From Anabaena catenula FACHB-362 (GTDB taxonomy: Bacteria > Cyanobacteriota > Cyanobacteriia > Cyanobacteriales > Nostocaceae), in the NCBI RefSeq assembly GCF_014698735.1, contig NZ_JACJTQ010000017.1:56771-120770 (forward strand): a stretch of DNA of 64,000 bases. The letters run 5' to 3'. A program made the translations under genes and the position numbers. Under the pieces are notes generated by a model, which was not told the DNA's origin, did not search any database, and was given only the letters and a program-made list of their open reading frames with translations. This document shows positions 40,804 through 50,848 of this stretch, piece by piece (the stretch's first letter is position 1; every line of letters starts with the position of its first letter).

Positions 40804-41703
40804 ATGTTTAAGTTTTTCACAAAACTAGACTACCTGCTCAAAGAAACTTTCCTGGGATTGCTGCGGGGAGGATGGATGAATTGGGCGGCTGTTAGTACGG
40901 TGACAGTGTTATTATTTCTGTTTGGCTTAAGTCTGCAAACTTCTTGGCAAGTAGAAAAACTCCTCAACCAGTTTGGTAGTCAGTTGGAATTATCGGTTTA
41001 TCTGGAATCGGGTATTCAAGCTGTGAACATTGAACCTCTGGTGGCGAAAATACCGGCAGTGGTTGGGGTACAAGTGATTACCAAAGAACAAGCTTGGAGT
41101 AAGTTAGTTAAAGAATTGGGTATTGCTGATATTGACGGTGCTACTCAGCAGCTGGGGGATAATCCGCTAGTTGACGAAATGAAGGTAAAAGCTTTAAATC
41201 CGCAAGTTGTACCTTCTTTAGCGACAGAGTTAGCGAAGTTGCAGGGAGTTGATGTGGTGCAGTACGTAGATGAAGCGGTGAAACGCATTGCTCAGTTGCA
41301 CCAAGGGCTAAACTGGATTACTTTAACAATTACGATCATTCTGACTTTAACAGCGATCGCTGTGACAACCACCACCATTCGTCTAATTGTCATGGCACGA
41401 CGACGGGAAATTGAAATCATGCAACTGGTGGGAGCCACTTCTGCTTGGATTTACCTACCATTTATTTTACAAGGAATTTCTTTTGGTTTGCTGGGTGGTG
41501 CGATCGCTTGGAGTTTCATTTCTCTAACTCAACAATTTCTCAACCGCTTATTAGCCAATCAACCTGAGTTGATCAAATTTATTAGCAACGGTGTACAACT
41601 CACAACAGCGCAAACTTTACTCTTACCTCTCATCCTTTTAGGCTTTGGTGCCATCGTCGGATTAATGGGTAGCTTATTTGCTGTCCACCGTTTTGCTAAA
41701 TAA
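40804..41703 (+). CDS. ftsX: FtsX-like cell-division permease
   Basis: A 299-residue protein with one N-terminal membrane helix (WAAVSTVTVLLFLFGLSLQ, about 23-41), a periplasmic domain of about 120 residues, then three membrane helices near 172-195, 220-245 and 270-295. This is the FtsX layout. FtsX pairs with the ATPase FtsE and activates cell-wall hydrolases during division. The conserved RREIEIMQLVGAT motif before the last helices is present. No ftsE is adjacent. The M23 peptidase at 14900 could be one target, which is speculation. Confidence 0.88.
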   Translation: MFKFFTKLDYLLKETFLGLLRGGWMNWAAVSTVTVLLFLFGLSLQTSWQVEKLLNQFGSQLELSVYLESGIQAVNIEPLVAKIPAVVGVQVITKEQAWSKLVKELGIADIDGATQQLGDNPLVDEMKVKALNPQVVPSLATELAKLQGVDVVQYVDEAVKRIAQLHQGLNWITLTITIILTLTAIAVTTTTIRLIVMARRREIEIMQLVGATSAWIYLPFILQGISFGLLGGAIAWSFISLTQQFLNRLLANQPELIKFISNGVQLTTAQTLLLPLILLGFGAIVGLMGSLFAVHRFAK

Positions 41704-41746
41704 TAAACAATTAAAAAACAAAAAATAAACCATAAAAAATTAAAAC

Positions 41747-42574
41747 ATGACTAAACAATGGGAATGCTTATTGCAAAATTTAGGTGAATGGCAAGGTTCA
41801 TTTACTCGTTATTCACCTCAAGGTACACTTTTAGAAGATATCAAAAGTGTAGTTTCTATAGAAGGCTTGAATAATAATCAAACAGTCCGTCAAACTATTC
41901 GCCAAGGAGACACTGAACAAGTTTTAGAATATAGTTCTCTAGCTAGAAGTGTACTGTTTTTTGAAAATGGGGCATTTTCTCAAGGTTCCATGCAGCTAGG
42001 TCCATTTTCTGAATTTGGTGCAGAACTAGGTTTAATTCATGAAAATCGTCGCTTACGTCTAGTGGAATTGTTTGATAAAAATGGAAAAATAGAAAGTCTC
42101 ACATTGATTCGTGAGCATTTAGCTGGTACGGAAGCAGTAGAAAATTCACCTTTGCAAGTAGATGACTTATTGGGAGAATGGCTGGGTGAAGCTGTTACCA
42201 TCTACCCAGATTGGCGTTCTCCCACTACCTTCTCTACAACCTTAAAACTAGAAATTGATACTACTGGTCAATTAATTCAAAATACACATTTCGGCGATCG
42301 CACGATTACTTCTACTGCTACTATCAAAGATTCAATTATCCTCTTTGATCAAAATCCCCAAAAGCAGGTGCAAATATTACTTTTACCTAATGGTGCTTCC
42401 GCAACTTTCCCTTTACAAGCACAGTTACGTCAACCTTTATTTTTAGAGATGGGTTGGTTAATTACACCAACCTTACGCCAACGTTTAATCCGCAACTATG
42501 ACGATAAAGGTGCATGGATTAGCCTCACACTGGTAACAGAAAATCGCGTTACTTCTGACTCAGAATTTAACTAA
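41747..42574 (+). CDS. DUF3598-family protein
   Basis: A 275-residue beta-rich protein. The N-terminal half (WECLLQNLGEWQGSFTRYSP; NQTVRQTIRQ; FFENGAFSQGSM; FSEFGAELGLIHENRRLRLV) repeats in the C-terminal half as WLGEAVTIYPDW, with GDRTITSTATI and LPNGASATFP. This suggests two lipocalin-like barrels, the layout of DUF3598 proteins found in cyanobacteria and plastids. A ligand or bilin-binding role is possible but not shown. It is 43 bp downstream of ftsX. Confidence 0.75.
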   Translation: MTKQWECLLQNLGEWQGSFTRYSPQGTLLEDIKSVVSIEGLNNNQTVRQTIRQGDTEQVLEYSSLARSVLFFENGAFSQGSMQLGPFSEFGAELGLIHENRRLRLVELFDKNGKIESLTLIREHLAGTEAVENSPLQVDDLLGEWLGEAVTIYPDWRSPTTFSTTLKLEIDTTGQLIQNTHFGDRTITSTATIKDSIILFDQNPQKQVQILLLPNGASATFPLQAQLRQPLFLEMGWLITPTLRQRLIRNYDDKGAWISLTLVTENRVTSDSEFN

Positions 42575-42780
42575 TTCAGGGGGTTTAAGTTTCCCGCTTC
42601 TATCAGTTTTTCTGCGTAAATCATATTTTGAAGTTTCAATGGTTAAATTGGTTATGTAGGAATCATAAATGATATCTGAAAATTTTAAGTCTCGTAGGGT
42701 GGGCATTGCCCACCTTAGCAAGGGTTTGGTTGGCATTGTCACTACATATATTTCAAAAATCAAATATTATTAAAATCTCT

Positions 42781-42845
42781 CCGCGTCCCCGCGTCCCCGC
42801 GTCCCCGCGTCCCCGCGTCTTCGTGTCCCCGCGTCTCCGCTTCGT
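42781..42845. repeat. CCCCGCGT heptamer tandem repeat
   Basis: About eight copies of the unit CCGCGTCC lie between the convergent DUF3598 and aat genes. It is the same family as 13391-13530 and 50643-50790. Confidence 0.92.
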
Positions 42846-42877
42846 CCCTAATGATCAGCATTTAACCAGATACGATA

Positions 42878-43453
42878 TTACTCTAGGGAACAGGGACGTT
42901 GTAAAGCCTGCTGGAGTAATATCTCATATTCTTTATTACTGACTATATAAGCACCAAATCTGGACAAATGGGGATTCATCATTTGTGCATCGAACAACAT
43001 AAATTTTCTTTGGCGCAATCTTTCTACCAACTTAACCATCGCTACCTTAGAACCCTCAGGAATGTGGTAAAACATCGATTCACCAATAAAAAGGCCACCA
43101 ATCACAATCCCTAAAATTCCTCCTGCTAGTTTATCACCTTGCCAAGTTTCAAAACTATAAGCATAACCAGTCTGGTAAAGTAGCCAATAAATCTTTTGTA
43201 ATTCTGGGGAAATCCAAGTGGTTTCGCGGTTAGCACATCCAGCTACCACACCCAGAAAGTCACGGTTAACTGCCACTGTGAACCTCTCTTGGTTGAGAAC
43301 CCGCTGCAATGACTTGGGGTAGCGGAAGTTCTCATTTAAGGGAATTAACGTTCGTTCTTTACTTCCATACCATCCTAAGTTATCACTCTCATCAGCCATG
43401 AGAAAATAACCTTGAGCATAACCTCGAATAATAGCAGCGACATCATATTCCAT
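42878..43453 (-). CDS. aat: Leucyl/phenylalanyl-tRNA--protein transferase
   Basis: A 191-residue N-end-rule enzyme that adds Leu or Phe to proteins with N-terminal Arg or Lys, marking them for ClpS/ClpAP. Family signature: [70 protein letters not shown] and [20 protein letters not shown]. It has the shorter N-terminus usual for cyanobacterial forms. An ATG start at 43453 is clear. Confidence 0.94.
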   Translation of the reverse strand: MEYDVAAIIRGYAQGYFLMADESDNLGWYGSKERTLIPLNENFRYPKSLQRVLNQERFTVAVNRDFLGVVAGCANRETTWISPELQKIYWLLYQTGYAYSFETWQGDKLAGGILGIVIGGLFIGESMFYHIPEGSKVAMVKLVERLRQRKFMLFDAQMMNPHLSRFGAYIVSNKEYEILLQQALQRPCSLE

Positions 43454-43567
43454 AGTTCAAAAAATCATCACAAAAAGGCTCAGAAAACCGCAAATTGCTG
43501 TAATCAGACCTGTTTGCGTTTTTCTGAGATTACCCTAGATAACAAAATCTATATAATATATACAAAG

Positions 43568-43897
43568 ATGACTGAGCCAATTCCAGCAATTACCCTGCCA
43601 CCATCTAAAAATCCCCAGCTAGAAGGGGAATGGTTACAACAACGACTACTAGGGTGGTTAGATGCAGAATTTCTTCCAGAAGTAGTTAATCAAAATATTG
43701 CCCAGCGTGCAGCACAAATTTTTGTGCGACAAAGGATGGAAGGAGAAAACGACTTGGGATCTCTGGTAATTGCTATTGTCACAGAGATGCAGTTATTTGA
43801 TTTTTCTAAAAGCTTCTATGGAGAGTTTGCGATCGCCAACGCCGTTAGCGATCTACTCTTAGAAAGTCTGGGAATTGATCGTTGTTGTGGTCAATAA
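43568..43897 (+). CDS. Conserved 109-residue protein, unknown
   Basis: Begins MTEPIPAITLPPSKNPQLEG at the ATG at 43568; longer starts overlap the divergent aat gene. A central helical region includes EWLQQRLLGWLDAEFLPEVV and QRAAQIFVRQRMEGENDLGS. It ends SLGIDRCCGQ. It looks like a small conserved cyanobacterial protein without catalytic motifs. Transcribed divergently from aat with about 115 bp between the starts. Confidence 0.75.
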   Translation: MTEPIPAITLPPSKNPQLEGEWLQQRLLGWLDAEFLPEVVNQNIAQRAAQIFVRQRMEGENDLGSLVIAIVTEMQLFDFSKSFYGEFAIANAVSDLLLESLGIDRCCGQ

Positions 43898-43902
43898 TTG
43901 AT

Positions 43903-43979
43903 TTGGTCATTGGTCATTGGTCGTTGGTCATTGGTTGACAGTAAATGACTAAGGACTAATGACTACTGACCACTGACTA
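43903..43979. repeat. TTGGTCA heptamer repeat with complementary half
   Basis: TTGGTCA units on the left half are followed by ATGACTAA, AATGACT and CTGACCA units on the right, so a long imperfect hairpin can form between the converging genes. It could act as a bidirectional transcript end. Confidence 0.8.
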
Positions 43980-44279
43980 CCAGCTAGACTTAACAACACC
44001 AGGTAAAAGACCTTCGTGCGCCCATTCGCGCAGTACGTTCCGAGATAGTCCAAAATCCCGGTATACTCCTCTAGGACGACCTGTTACCCAGCAACGATTA
44101 CGACGACGGTTAGGCGCACTGTTACGGGGTAGTTGTTGAATTTTGCGGTGGATTTCCAGCTTATCTAGGGGAGATTCAGCACTTTTGAACTCGTCTAGTA
44201 GTGCTTCCCGCTTGTCAGCATACTGTTCCACCAACTTAGCGCGTTTTTTCTCGCGCTCAATCATGCTCTTCTTTGCCAT
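43977..44279 (-). CDS. rpsN: 30S ribosomal protein S14
   Basis: A 100-residue small-subunit protein. The conserved end [20 protein letters not shown] followed by [15 protein letters not shown] is diagnostic. The zinc-binding CxxC of short S14 forms is absent, so this is the long zinc-free type. The N-terminus [20 protein letters not shown] is typical. It is encoded on its own, away from the main ribosomal operon, as in many cyanobacteria. Confidence 0.97.
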   Translation of the reverse strand: MAKKSMIEREKKRAKLVEQYADKREALLDEFKSAESPLDKLEIHRKIQQLPRNSAPNRRRNRCWVTGRPRGVYRDFGLSRNVLREWAHEGLLPGVVKSSW

Positions 44280-44417
44280 GAATTCCCTAATCTAATTAAA
44301 GACACAATTTCTTATCATACAATGCCCATCACAATTATAGGGAAATTGGCTAACAGAAGTTCAGAAGTGCAGAATCAAGAACTGATACAGCAGAATTCAG
44401 GCTGATTGATTGAGGGC

Positions 44418-45659
44418 TTATTTTACTTCAGTTACCCGCCAGCTTAATTGCAGGTTCACCCAGAAATTCCAAATAGTTGCAACTGCGATCGCTATAAAGT
44501 TAGCAATGTAGCGATTAGGGATCAGGAAATTAAACACCATATTCAACACGAGTACATTTAATACTAACCCAGCCAAGCAAATCACATTAAACTTCAAAAA
44601 CCGCTTTAATCTTAGCTTCCAACCTTTTTGCTGCATGGATACATCGGCAAATGTCCAAGCATCATTCCAGAGAAAATTATTGAAAATAGCAATTTCCCCA
44701 GCCAAGATTTTACTACGTGTAAGAGGCCAAGCTAAAGTTGTTGGGTCACTAAGTAAATAAAGTATTGCCATATCTACAAATACTCCACTTAGTCCCACCG
44801 CACCAAAACGGAGAAATCGACCAACAGGGAAATTCACTTTTCTGCGAATTTTTCCTATGCGTCCAGTAGATACCCGTAAGCGTACTAGGTGATGGATATA
44901 CTCTACATATTGCTTCGACGTGACTTTACTTTCACCTTCTGTACGTTCACGGAATACATAACCAGCTTCAGCAATTTCCCTGACGTTTCCTCGTCCAATG
45001 ACTTCCAGAAGAATTTTATAGCCGACGGGATTAAGAGTAGTATTAGCGATCGCACTCCGTCGTACCATAAAATAACCACTCATTGGGTCAGAAACTCTTC
45101 CCAGTACTCCTGGCAAGATAATCAATCCCAACACTTGCGCCCCACGAGATAAAAAGCGCCTAATCACACTCCAACTACTAACACCACCACCATCTACGTG
45201 ACGACTAGCTAAGGCTAAATCTGCCCCATCTATCATTTTTTGCAAGAGTTGTGTCAGCACCTCTGGTGGATGCTGCAAATCTCCATCAATCACACCCAAA
45301 AAACTCCCTGTAGCCGCTTGCCACCCACGAATCACAGCAGAAGACAGCCCTCGTTCATCTTCACGTCGCATCACCCGCAACTGCGGATACTCTGGCATCA
45401 GAGATTGTGCAACTTCCCAAGTCAGGTCTGGGCTATCATCATCTACTACAATCAGTTCATAATTACCAGGTATAGCTTCATCTAGTAATCGGCTCAAGAT
45501 ACTGACTACATTTGGGATATTGTCACGCTCTTTATACGTGGGAATCACCAAAGATAGAAGTATGGGATTGTCTCCAACCACATCCGTAACTGGATATTCA
45601 GGAATCTTTAATGCCCCAGAGGGAACTGCTAACAGGGAGTTCGATGAGTTTGCATTCAT
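44418..45659 (-). CDS. GT2 glycosyltransferase fused to GtrA-like membrane domain
   Basis: A 413-residue protein. The N-terminal GT-A domain (residues about 30-260) resembles dolichol/polyprenol-phosphate mannose synthase: LSLVIPTYKERDNIPNVVSI, VVDDDSPD, VIDGDLQHPPEV with the DxD-type metal site, and DPMSGYFMVRR. The C-terminal 125 residues form four membrane helices of the GtrA/DPMS type (FLRFGAVGLSGVFVDMAILY; FNFLIPNRYIANFIAIA). It should transfer a sugar from a nucleotide donor to polyprenyl phosphate, providing the donor for the two neighbouring integral membrane enzymes. Confidence 0.9.
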   Translation of the reverse strand: MNANSSNSLLAVPSGALKIPEYPVTDVVGDNPILLSLVIPTYKERDNIPNVVSILSRLLDEAIPGNYELIVVDDDSPDLTWEVAQSLMPEYPQLRVMRREDERGLSSAVIRGWQAATGSFLGVIDGDLQHPPEVLTQLLQKMIDGADLALASRHVDGGGVSSWSVIRRFLSRGAQVLGLIILPGVLGRVSDPMSGYFMVRRSAIANTTLNPVGYKILLEVIGRGNVREIAEAGYVFRERTEGESKVTSKQYVEYIHHLVRLRVSTGRIGKIRRKVNFPVGRFLRFGAVGLSGVFVDMAILYLLSDPTTLAWPLTRSKILAGEIAIFNNFLWNDAWTFADVSMQQKGWKLRLKRFLKFNVICLAGLVLNVLVLNMVFNFLIPNRYIANFIAIAVATIWNFWVNLQLSWRVTEVK

Positions 45660-45940
45660 AAAGTCAGTAAAGGTAAAATTGCGGAATCGCCTGTATAAAG
45701 GTTAACTATCAATTCAATACTGTTGCTAAACTTAGTATAATAGATACTAGAAATTTTACCTGAGATATACTAGCAAAAACGGTACTCTCATTATCTGATC
45801 ATCAGTGATTATTCTGATGTTAAGTATTGGAAAAGTTTTACTGCATAATATGTTTGGATAGTTCATCTAAACTTTATATTTCTACAGTATTTAGTTAGGC
45901 AACATTTTTTCATATACTGAAACTACAATTTGGAGAAATT

Positions 45941-47632
45941 TTAAGTTTTAGGAGATAGTGTGTAAAGCTTGGCAGTAAAATCATCCAAAGGCATTGTTCC
46001 AGAAAGATTGCGAGTATTTTCTAACTTAAATTTGCTTGATAAAACTTGTTCAATTTTTTGTTTTTGTATTTCTACTTCTGCTTCTGTTTTTAATTTAGAC
46101 CAGAGAGGATTGCCACTATCTAACCACACAACACGAGAATATTTGGCTGGTTCTTCTTTGAGAATTGTTTCTAAAGAAGTAGCTAGTCCTAATGGTGTTT
46201 GCGATAGCAGCATCACAGGGTAAGAAGAGGGAATATAATAAGCCACACGCATTACATGACCCCAAGCTTTGGAGTTCATAGCAATTAAAGTTGGCTGATT
46301 TAAGTCTTGGGCAATTAATTCAGAAACAGAGCGAAAAACAGAGCGTGTCCGCAGACTAAAATCACCAACACTAATAGTCAGATATACCAGCAATAAACCC
46401 GCTGCTACAGGAGTTTGCCATTGTTTGGCAACTGCTTTTTCTACCCACAAAGCTATTAATAATAAACAGCCAGGGAGAATAATGATCATTGTTCTTCCAA
46501 AGCCAAACCCCAATGTAAACTTTTTAGTAGCGATATCTACAGCTAAGGCTAGTAATAACGGGAGAATTCCTAATATCAAAGCTACAGTTAAGTTCTTTTC
46601 CTCACCTTGTCGCCACAAGTGAATACTACAGGCTAAAAATAACAAAATAACTACACAACCAGCTATAGTAATCACGATTGGATCTAAACTACTTGCCCAG
46701 TCTCCTATGAGTATGTCCGTTCCCAAAGTGTTAGTAAAATCTTGTAAATGTCTCAACAAAGGAGGTAATGTGGATTTAGCTTTACCAAAACGATCTAAAT
46801 CAGCGTTGCGGAGTTGTTTAATAGTACCCCACAAAACCCAGGGCATAGTTAATAAAACTCCAGCACCTAATCGTAAGCCATGTTGCCACCAATTTCTTCT
46901 ATCTAAATAAAGTACCAATACTCCTAAAACTATCAGCCAATAGGCATATAAATAAAAAGTCATCAAACCCGCAGCAATGGAGATAATTAAAAGTCCATTC
47001 CATAGCAATTGACTACGACGATTTTGGCTAATTGGTGAATTTTGTTGTTCAATTAAATACAGTAACGCCCATGTACTTAAAACTACCCATAATACCAGGG
47101 GCGCATACATCCGCATATTTAGGGAATGGAATAAATAAAATGGACTTATTCCCAGCATTGCTGCAAAAAATAGTCCTCCACGATGTCCTAAAACCAGCTT
47201 TCCTAAACCATAAGCCCCACCCATAGCGGCAATGCTAAACAATGTGTTTAAACTCCGCACAGATGCTTCCTTATTGCCAAAAAGACGCAGCCAAAAATGC
47301 TGACTCAAAAAGAATAATGGTGGATGAGGTTCTCCACCTAATAAACTCCTAATTAAACTCTCAATAGTTAGGAAAAAGTCCCGTAAACTTGCCTCAACGG
47401 GTAACCGCAATAAGGATGTATATTCTGCTAATACGACTGGTGCATCTCCAGGAGTTTTATAAATACCATTTTTACTGGTAGATAGCAATAATGATAAAAC
47501 TTCATCGTACCAAAATTCTCTACTTCCTAGATTGATGATTCTTAGCACGACAGCTATGGTAATCACAATCAGTGCTATTTTTTCTATAGAAAAAAACTTG
47601 TTGATGTTAGAATTTGCTAAATTTGGTTTCAT
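45941..47632 (-). CDS. GT39/ArnT-like membrane glycosyltransferase
   Basis: A 563-residue integral membrane protein with about 11 helices. After the first helix comes LGSREFWYDEVLSLL (about 30-44), matching the Asp-Glu motif of the first periplasmic loop of PMT/ArnT-type (GT-C) enzymes that use polyprenyl-phosphate sugars. The C-terminal 120 residues are periplasmic and soluble. Start at ATG 47632; an in-frame TTG at 47638 would add two residues. It lies 40 bp from the upstream membrane gene, and they probably form an operon. Likely sugar donor: the product of the GT2 at 44418. Confidence 0.85.
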   Translation of the reverse strand: MKPNLANSNINKFFSIEKIALIVITIAVVLRIINLGSREFWYDEVLSLLLSTSKNGIYKTPGDAPVVLAEYTSLLRLPVEASLRDFFLTIESLIRSLLGGEPHPPLFFLSQHFWLRLFGNKEASVRSLNTLFSIAAMGGAYGLGKLVLGHRGGLFFAAMLGISPFYLFHSLNMRMYAPLVLWVVLSTWALLYLIEQQNSPISQNRRSQLLWNGLLIISIAAGLMTFYLYAYWLIVLGVLVLYLDRRNWWQHGLRLGAGVLLTMPWVLWGTIKQLRNADLDRFGKAKSTLPPLLRHLQDFTNTLGTDILIGDWASSLDPIVITIAGCVVILLFLACSIHLWRQGEEKNLTVALILGILPLLLALAVDIATKKFTLGFGFGRTMIIILPGCLLLIALWVEKAVAKQWQTPVAAGLLLVYLTISVGDFSLRTRSVFRSVSELIAQDLNQPTLIAMNSKAWGHVMRVAYYIPSSYPVMLLSQTPLGLATSLETILKEEPAKYSRVVWLDSGNPLWSKLKTEAEVEIQKQKIEQVLSSKFKLENTRNLSGTMPLDDFTAKLYTLSPKT

Positions 47633-47672
47633 TTTCAAAATATACTTTCTTTGCTGAAATTTTCAGAATTTC

Positions 47673-49256
47673 CTAGTTTTTATTTTCAATAATGCTTGCT
47701 TCTTGGATTCTGTATTTTTTATTTTCTTTGATATTTTTTAGCTGAATCATTAAGTTTTTTGGGCTTGCCAATAAGGGCAATGTTTCAGGTATTCTGGAAT
47801 TTGAAAAGCATTTGTCATAAGCAGGGCATATATAAATAAATTTTTGATAACCTTGTTCATGCAATGCTAAACCTAATTTACTCACATCATCAGGTTTTTT
47901 TGTGAGAAAAAATATTTTTTGGTTAAACATGGCTTCAAAACTTTGGCCAACATACTGGTTAGCTACAGCTACAACTTTATTACTATCTTGACGCAAAAAA
48001 GCAAGGACATCAAGATTGACTATTTTATCTTTTTGATAAGAATTGATAGTACCTGTAAATGTGTTGAGGTTAAGTCCAACTATAAATAGAGTTACAAAAA
48101 TTCCACCGCTAATATATCTGAGTCCAAATTTTTTAATTTTTAGAGTTATGCTCAAACCAGATATGGCTATTATATTAAGTAATGGTATGAGGATTAATAA
48201 AAATCTTGGGCCCCATTGCTTACCTCCATCACTAGGAATAAGTATTGGTACTAGACAAATAAATAAAATTGATATGAATAATATTTTTCTAACTTGGGAG
48301 GTTAAAGTAATAGTGTTTTTAAATAAGGAAATAATAAAAATTGCTATAGCAAAATATATTACAGGGAAATAATAGAGCAACTCCTTTTTAAGTACATTTA
48401 AAAATTTAAAAGCTTTTAATAGTCTTGTCTGTAGAGAAAAATTTTCTACTACTTGAAAAGCATGAGCGCCCAATGGATGATTATAAATAATTTTATTTAA
48501 AGCAAAGAAACATAATATCGTTATTATCAAACTAACAATAAATGTTATTTGTCGATTTTTAATAAGAGTGATGAAATCGAGTTTAATTTTATATGAGGCA
48601 ATTACTAGCATCATCAAAATAGCTACTAATGCTAAAAATTCTGGTCTAAACCAAACTGATAAACCAATTAATATGCCACTATTTATGGCATCTTTGTTTG
48701 AAAAATCTTGTTCTCCTTTACTTAAGAGAATTACTAAGCCATTAAAGGCTAAACATACTGCTAGTGTATGTTCCCAATACATAGCACTATACATAGTCAG
48801 TGGGGAAGCGAATATCAGAGTGATCAATCCGATGGTTATAATCAGGTTATCTAGTTTAATACATTGACATAATTTATAAAAACTCAACCAAATTATCCAT
48901 GTAGAAATTAAAGGAATTATATAAAAACCTCTAAAACCGAACATGGCATAAAACGGGGCAGTTACTAGTGGAAATGTAAACGGAAATGTAATATAGTAAA
49001 GATTGGATATCTTATAACTAAATGGGGCTTCAAAGGGATAAAGTCCGCTATCCCATAGATTATGTACCCATTGTGGTGCTACTAAATCTAAATCAAAACG
49101 GAGTTTGCCCGAACTAAGTTGTTTAGCTAACAATGCTTTCAGTCCACCATCACCACTAAAGTAAATTTCATCAGGAATTTGTGATAGCAGGTATAGGGAA
49201 AAAATTACACCAGATAAGATGATCAATAATGGTGTGTTTGCTTTCAATTTATTCAT
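47673..49256 (-). CDS. Multi-pass membrane protein, GT-C-like
   Basis: A 527-residue protein with 10-12 hydrophobic segments, starting with LLIILSGVIFSLYLLSQIP. The first loop contains YFSGDGGLKALLAKQLSSG, with an acidic residue in the place of GT-C catalytic motifs. A short soluble C-terminal part follows the last helix. No confident family beyond GT-C-like by topology and position. It is unusually A+T-rich and Asn/Ile/Lys-rich compared with its neighbours, which may indicate recent acquisition or relaxed selection. Its function is presumably envelope polysaccharide or glycolipid assembly. Confidence 0.75.
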   Translation of the reverse strand: MNKLKANTPLLIILSGVIFSLYLLSQIPDEIYFSGDGGLKALLAKQLSSGKLRFDLDLVAPQWVHNLWDSGLYPFEAPFSYKISNLYYITFPFTFPLVTAPFYAMFGFRGFYIIPLISTWIIWLSFYKLCQCIKLDNLIITIGLITLIFASPLTMYSAMYWEHTLAVCLAFNGLVILLSKGEQDFSNKDAINSGILIGLSVWFRPEFLALVAILMMLVIASYKIKLDFITLIKNRQITFIVSLIITILCFFALNKIIYNHPLGAHAFQVVENFSLQTRLLKAFKFLNVLKKELLYYFPVIYFAIAIFIISLFKNTITLTSQVRKILFISILFICLVPILIPSDGGKQWGPRFLLILIPLLNIIAISGLSITLKIKKFGLRYISGGIFVTLFIVGLNLNTFTGTINSYQKDKIVNLDVLAFLRQDSNKVVAVANQYVGQSFEAMFNQKIFFLTKKPDDVSKLGLALHEQGYQKFIYICPAYDKCFSNSRIPETLPLLASPKNLMIQLKNIKENKKYRIQEASIIENKN

Positions 49257-49499
49257 AAATTCATAAAAAATGATTATTGTCGATATCTATTCAATTGGAT
49301 ACATAAAATTCAAGCGAATCTAAAAGCAGATAAATTGGCGATTATCTGTCAAGATAGGAAATGCATTATGATAAAACGTAAATAGTATTTATTTCACAAG
49401 GCAGACTGAAATGCAATGGCTTGTCAATAATATAACATCACAAGTTGCAACTTTTAATTTATTGCGAAAATTAAATAAGTAGTTTACGTTTGATGAACT

Positions 49500-50642
49500 G
49501 TGGCTAATATAACTTTTGATGCTATTCTTGACCGTGCTTTATTAGGGTATGATATATCACCTATTGAAGGTGCTGTGTTGTTAAAACAGACTGAGCCAGA
49601 GACTGTAAGTGCTATTCAGGCTACCGCTGACAAACTCCGTCAAACCCAAGTAGGTGACACAGTTACCTACGTAATTAACCGGAATATTAACTTTACCAAC
49701 ATCTGTGAGCAGCATTGTAGTTTTTGTGCATTCCGTCGGGATGAGGGTGATACTGATGCTTTTTGGTTAAATTGGGCGCAGATTTTGGAAAAATCTACAG
49801 ATGCGGTGCGTCGAGGAGCAACAGAAATTTGTATGCAAGGGGGATTGCACCCACAAGCGCAAATCAACGGTAAATCTTTGCCTTATTACCTCAAGTTGGT
49901 AGAAACTATTAAGCAAGAGTTTCCTCAACTGCATTTACACGCATTTTCTCCCCAAGAAGTCCAGTTTATCGCCAGATTAGATGGAATTTCCTATGCAGAG
50001 GTAATTACAGCTTTGCGGGATGCTGGTGTAGGTTCTATGCCAGGAACAGCTGCTGAGGTGTTAGATGATGAGGTGCGAAGGGTACTATGTCCAGAAAAAA
50101 TTGATACGGCTACTTGGTTAGAAATAGTCAGTACGGCGCATAAATTAGGTGTAAATACGACTAGTACCATGTTATCTGGGCATATTGAAACCCCAGAACA
50201 GCAAATTGGACATTTAGATAAATTGCGATCGCTCCAACAAAATGCTATTGAGCAAGAATACCCAGCTAAAATTACGGAATTCATTGTCTTACCATTCGTG
50301 GGACAAGAAGCGCCTAAATCCTTACGTCGTCGTGTGGGAAGAGATCAACCAGTTTTAGCTGATGCACTGTTATTAACTGCTGTAGCGCGAATTTATTTAG
50401 GAAATTGCATACCTAACCATCAACCTAGTTGGGTCAAATTGGGTTTAGCTGGTGCGACAGAAGCTTTAAATTGGGGTTGTAACGATATCGGTGGCACATT
50501 GATGGAAGAACACATTACCACAATGGCAGGGGCTGTAGGTGGTACTTGTATGGAAGTAGAAACCTTGCAAAGTGCGATCTCATCCCTAGAAAGACCTTAC
50601 CAACAACGGGACACCTTGTATCGCAAAATAGGTGACAGGTGA
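49500..50642 (+). CDS. cofH: FO synthase subunit 2 (radical SAM)
   Basis: A 380-residue radical-SAM enzyme joining tyrosine-derived and ribityl-diaminouracil parts in biosynthesis of FO, the deazaflavin antenna of some photolyases. The [4Fe-4S] motif is in [15 protein letters not shown] (C-x3-C-x2-C, about 69-76), followed by MQGGLHP and HAFSPQEV. It resembles CofH rather than CofG because of the CAFRRD loop and the ending. It starts at GTG 49500; an ATG nearby is out of frame. cofG is not in this window. The last codons (IGDR-stop) are encoded within an AGGTGAC-type repeat. Confidence 0.88.
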   Translation: MANITFDAILDRALLGYDISPIEGAVLLKQTEPETVSAIQATADKLRQTQVGDTVTYVINRNINFTNICEQHCSFCAFRRDEGDTDAFWLNWAQILEKSTDAVRRGATEICMQGGLHPQAQINGKSLPYYLKLVETIKQEFPQLHLHAFSPQEVQFIARLDGISYAEVITALRDAGVGSMPGTAAEVLDDEVRRVLCPEKIDTATWLEIVSTAHKLGVNTTSTMLSGHIETPEQQIGHLDKLRSLQQNAIEQEYPAKITEFIVLPFVGQEAPKSLRRRVGRDQPVLADALLLTAVARIYLGNCIPNHQPSWVKLGLAGATEALNWGCNDIGGTLMEEHITTMAGAVGGTCMEVETLQSAISSLERPYQQRDTLYRKIGDR

Positions 50643-50790
50643 TGGGGAGACGCGGTGACGCGGTGACGCGGTGAGGGGGAAGAAGAGGACGCGGAGAGAT
50701 TGTCCCCGTGTCCCTCTTTCCCCCTATCCCCGTGTCTTCTTTTCCCATATCTCCGTGTCCCCGCGTCCCCGTGTCCCTGTGTCTTCTTCA
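50629..50790. repeat. Repeat array between cofH and psb27
   Basis: From 50629 two copies of AGGTGA(C) include the cofH stop codon. They are followed by GACGCGGT units (50650-50675) and, on the other side of a GGGGGAAGAAG stretch, by CCCCGTGTCC/CCGCGTCC units to 50790. The two halves are complementary, so a long imperfect hairpin could form and act as a transcript end. Confidence 0.88.
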
Positions 50791-50848
50791 ATGATCCCAA
50801 TCCAAGATAGGATGGACGTTGATTTACATATTCTTTTACTTAATGCAT

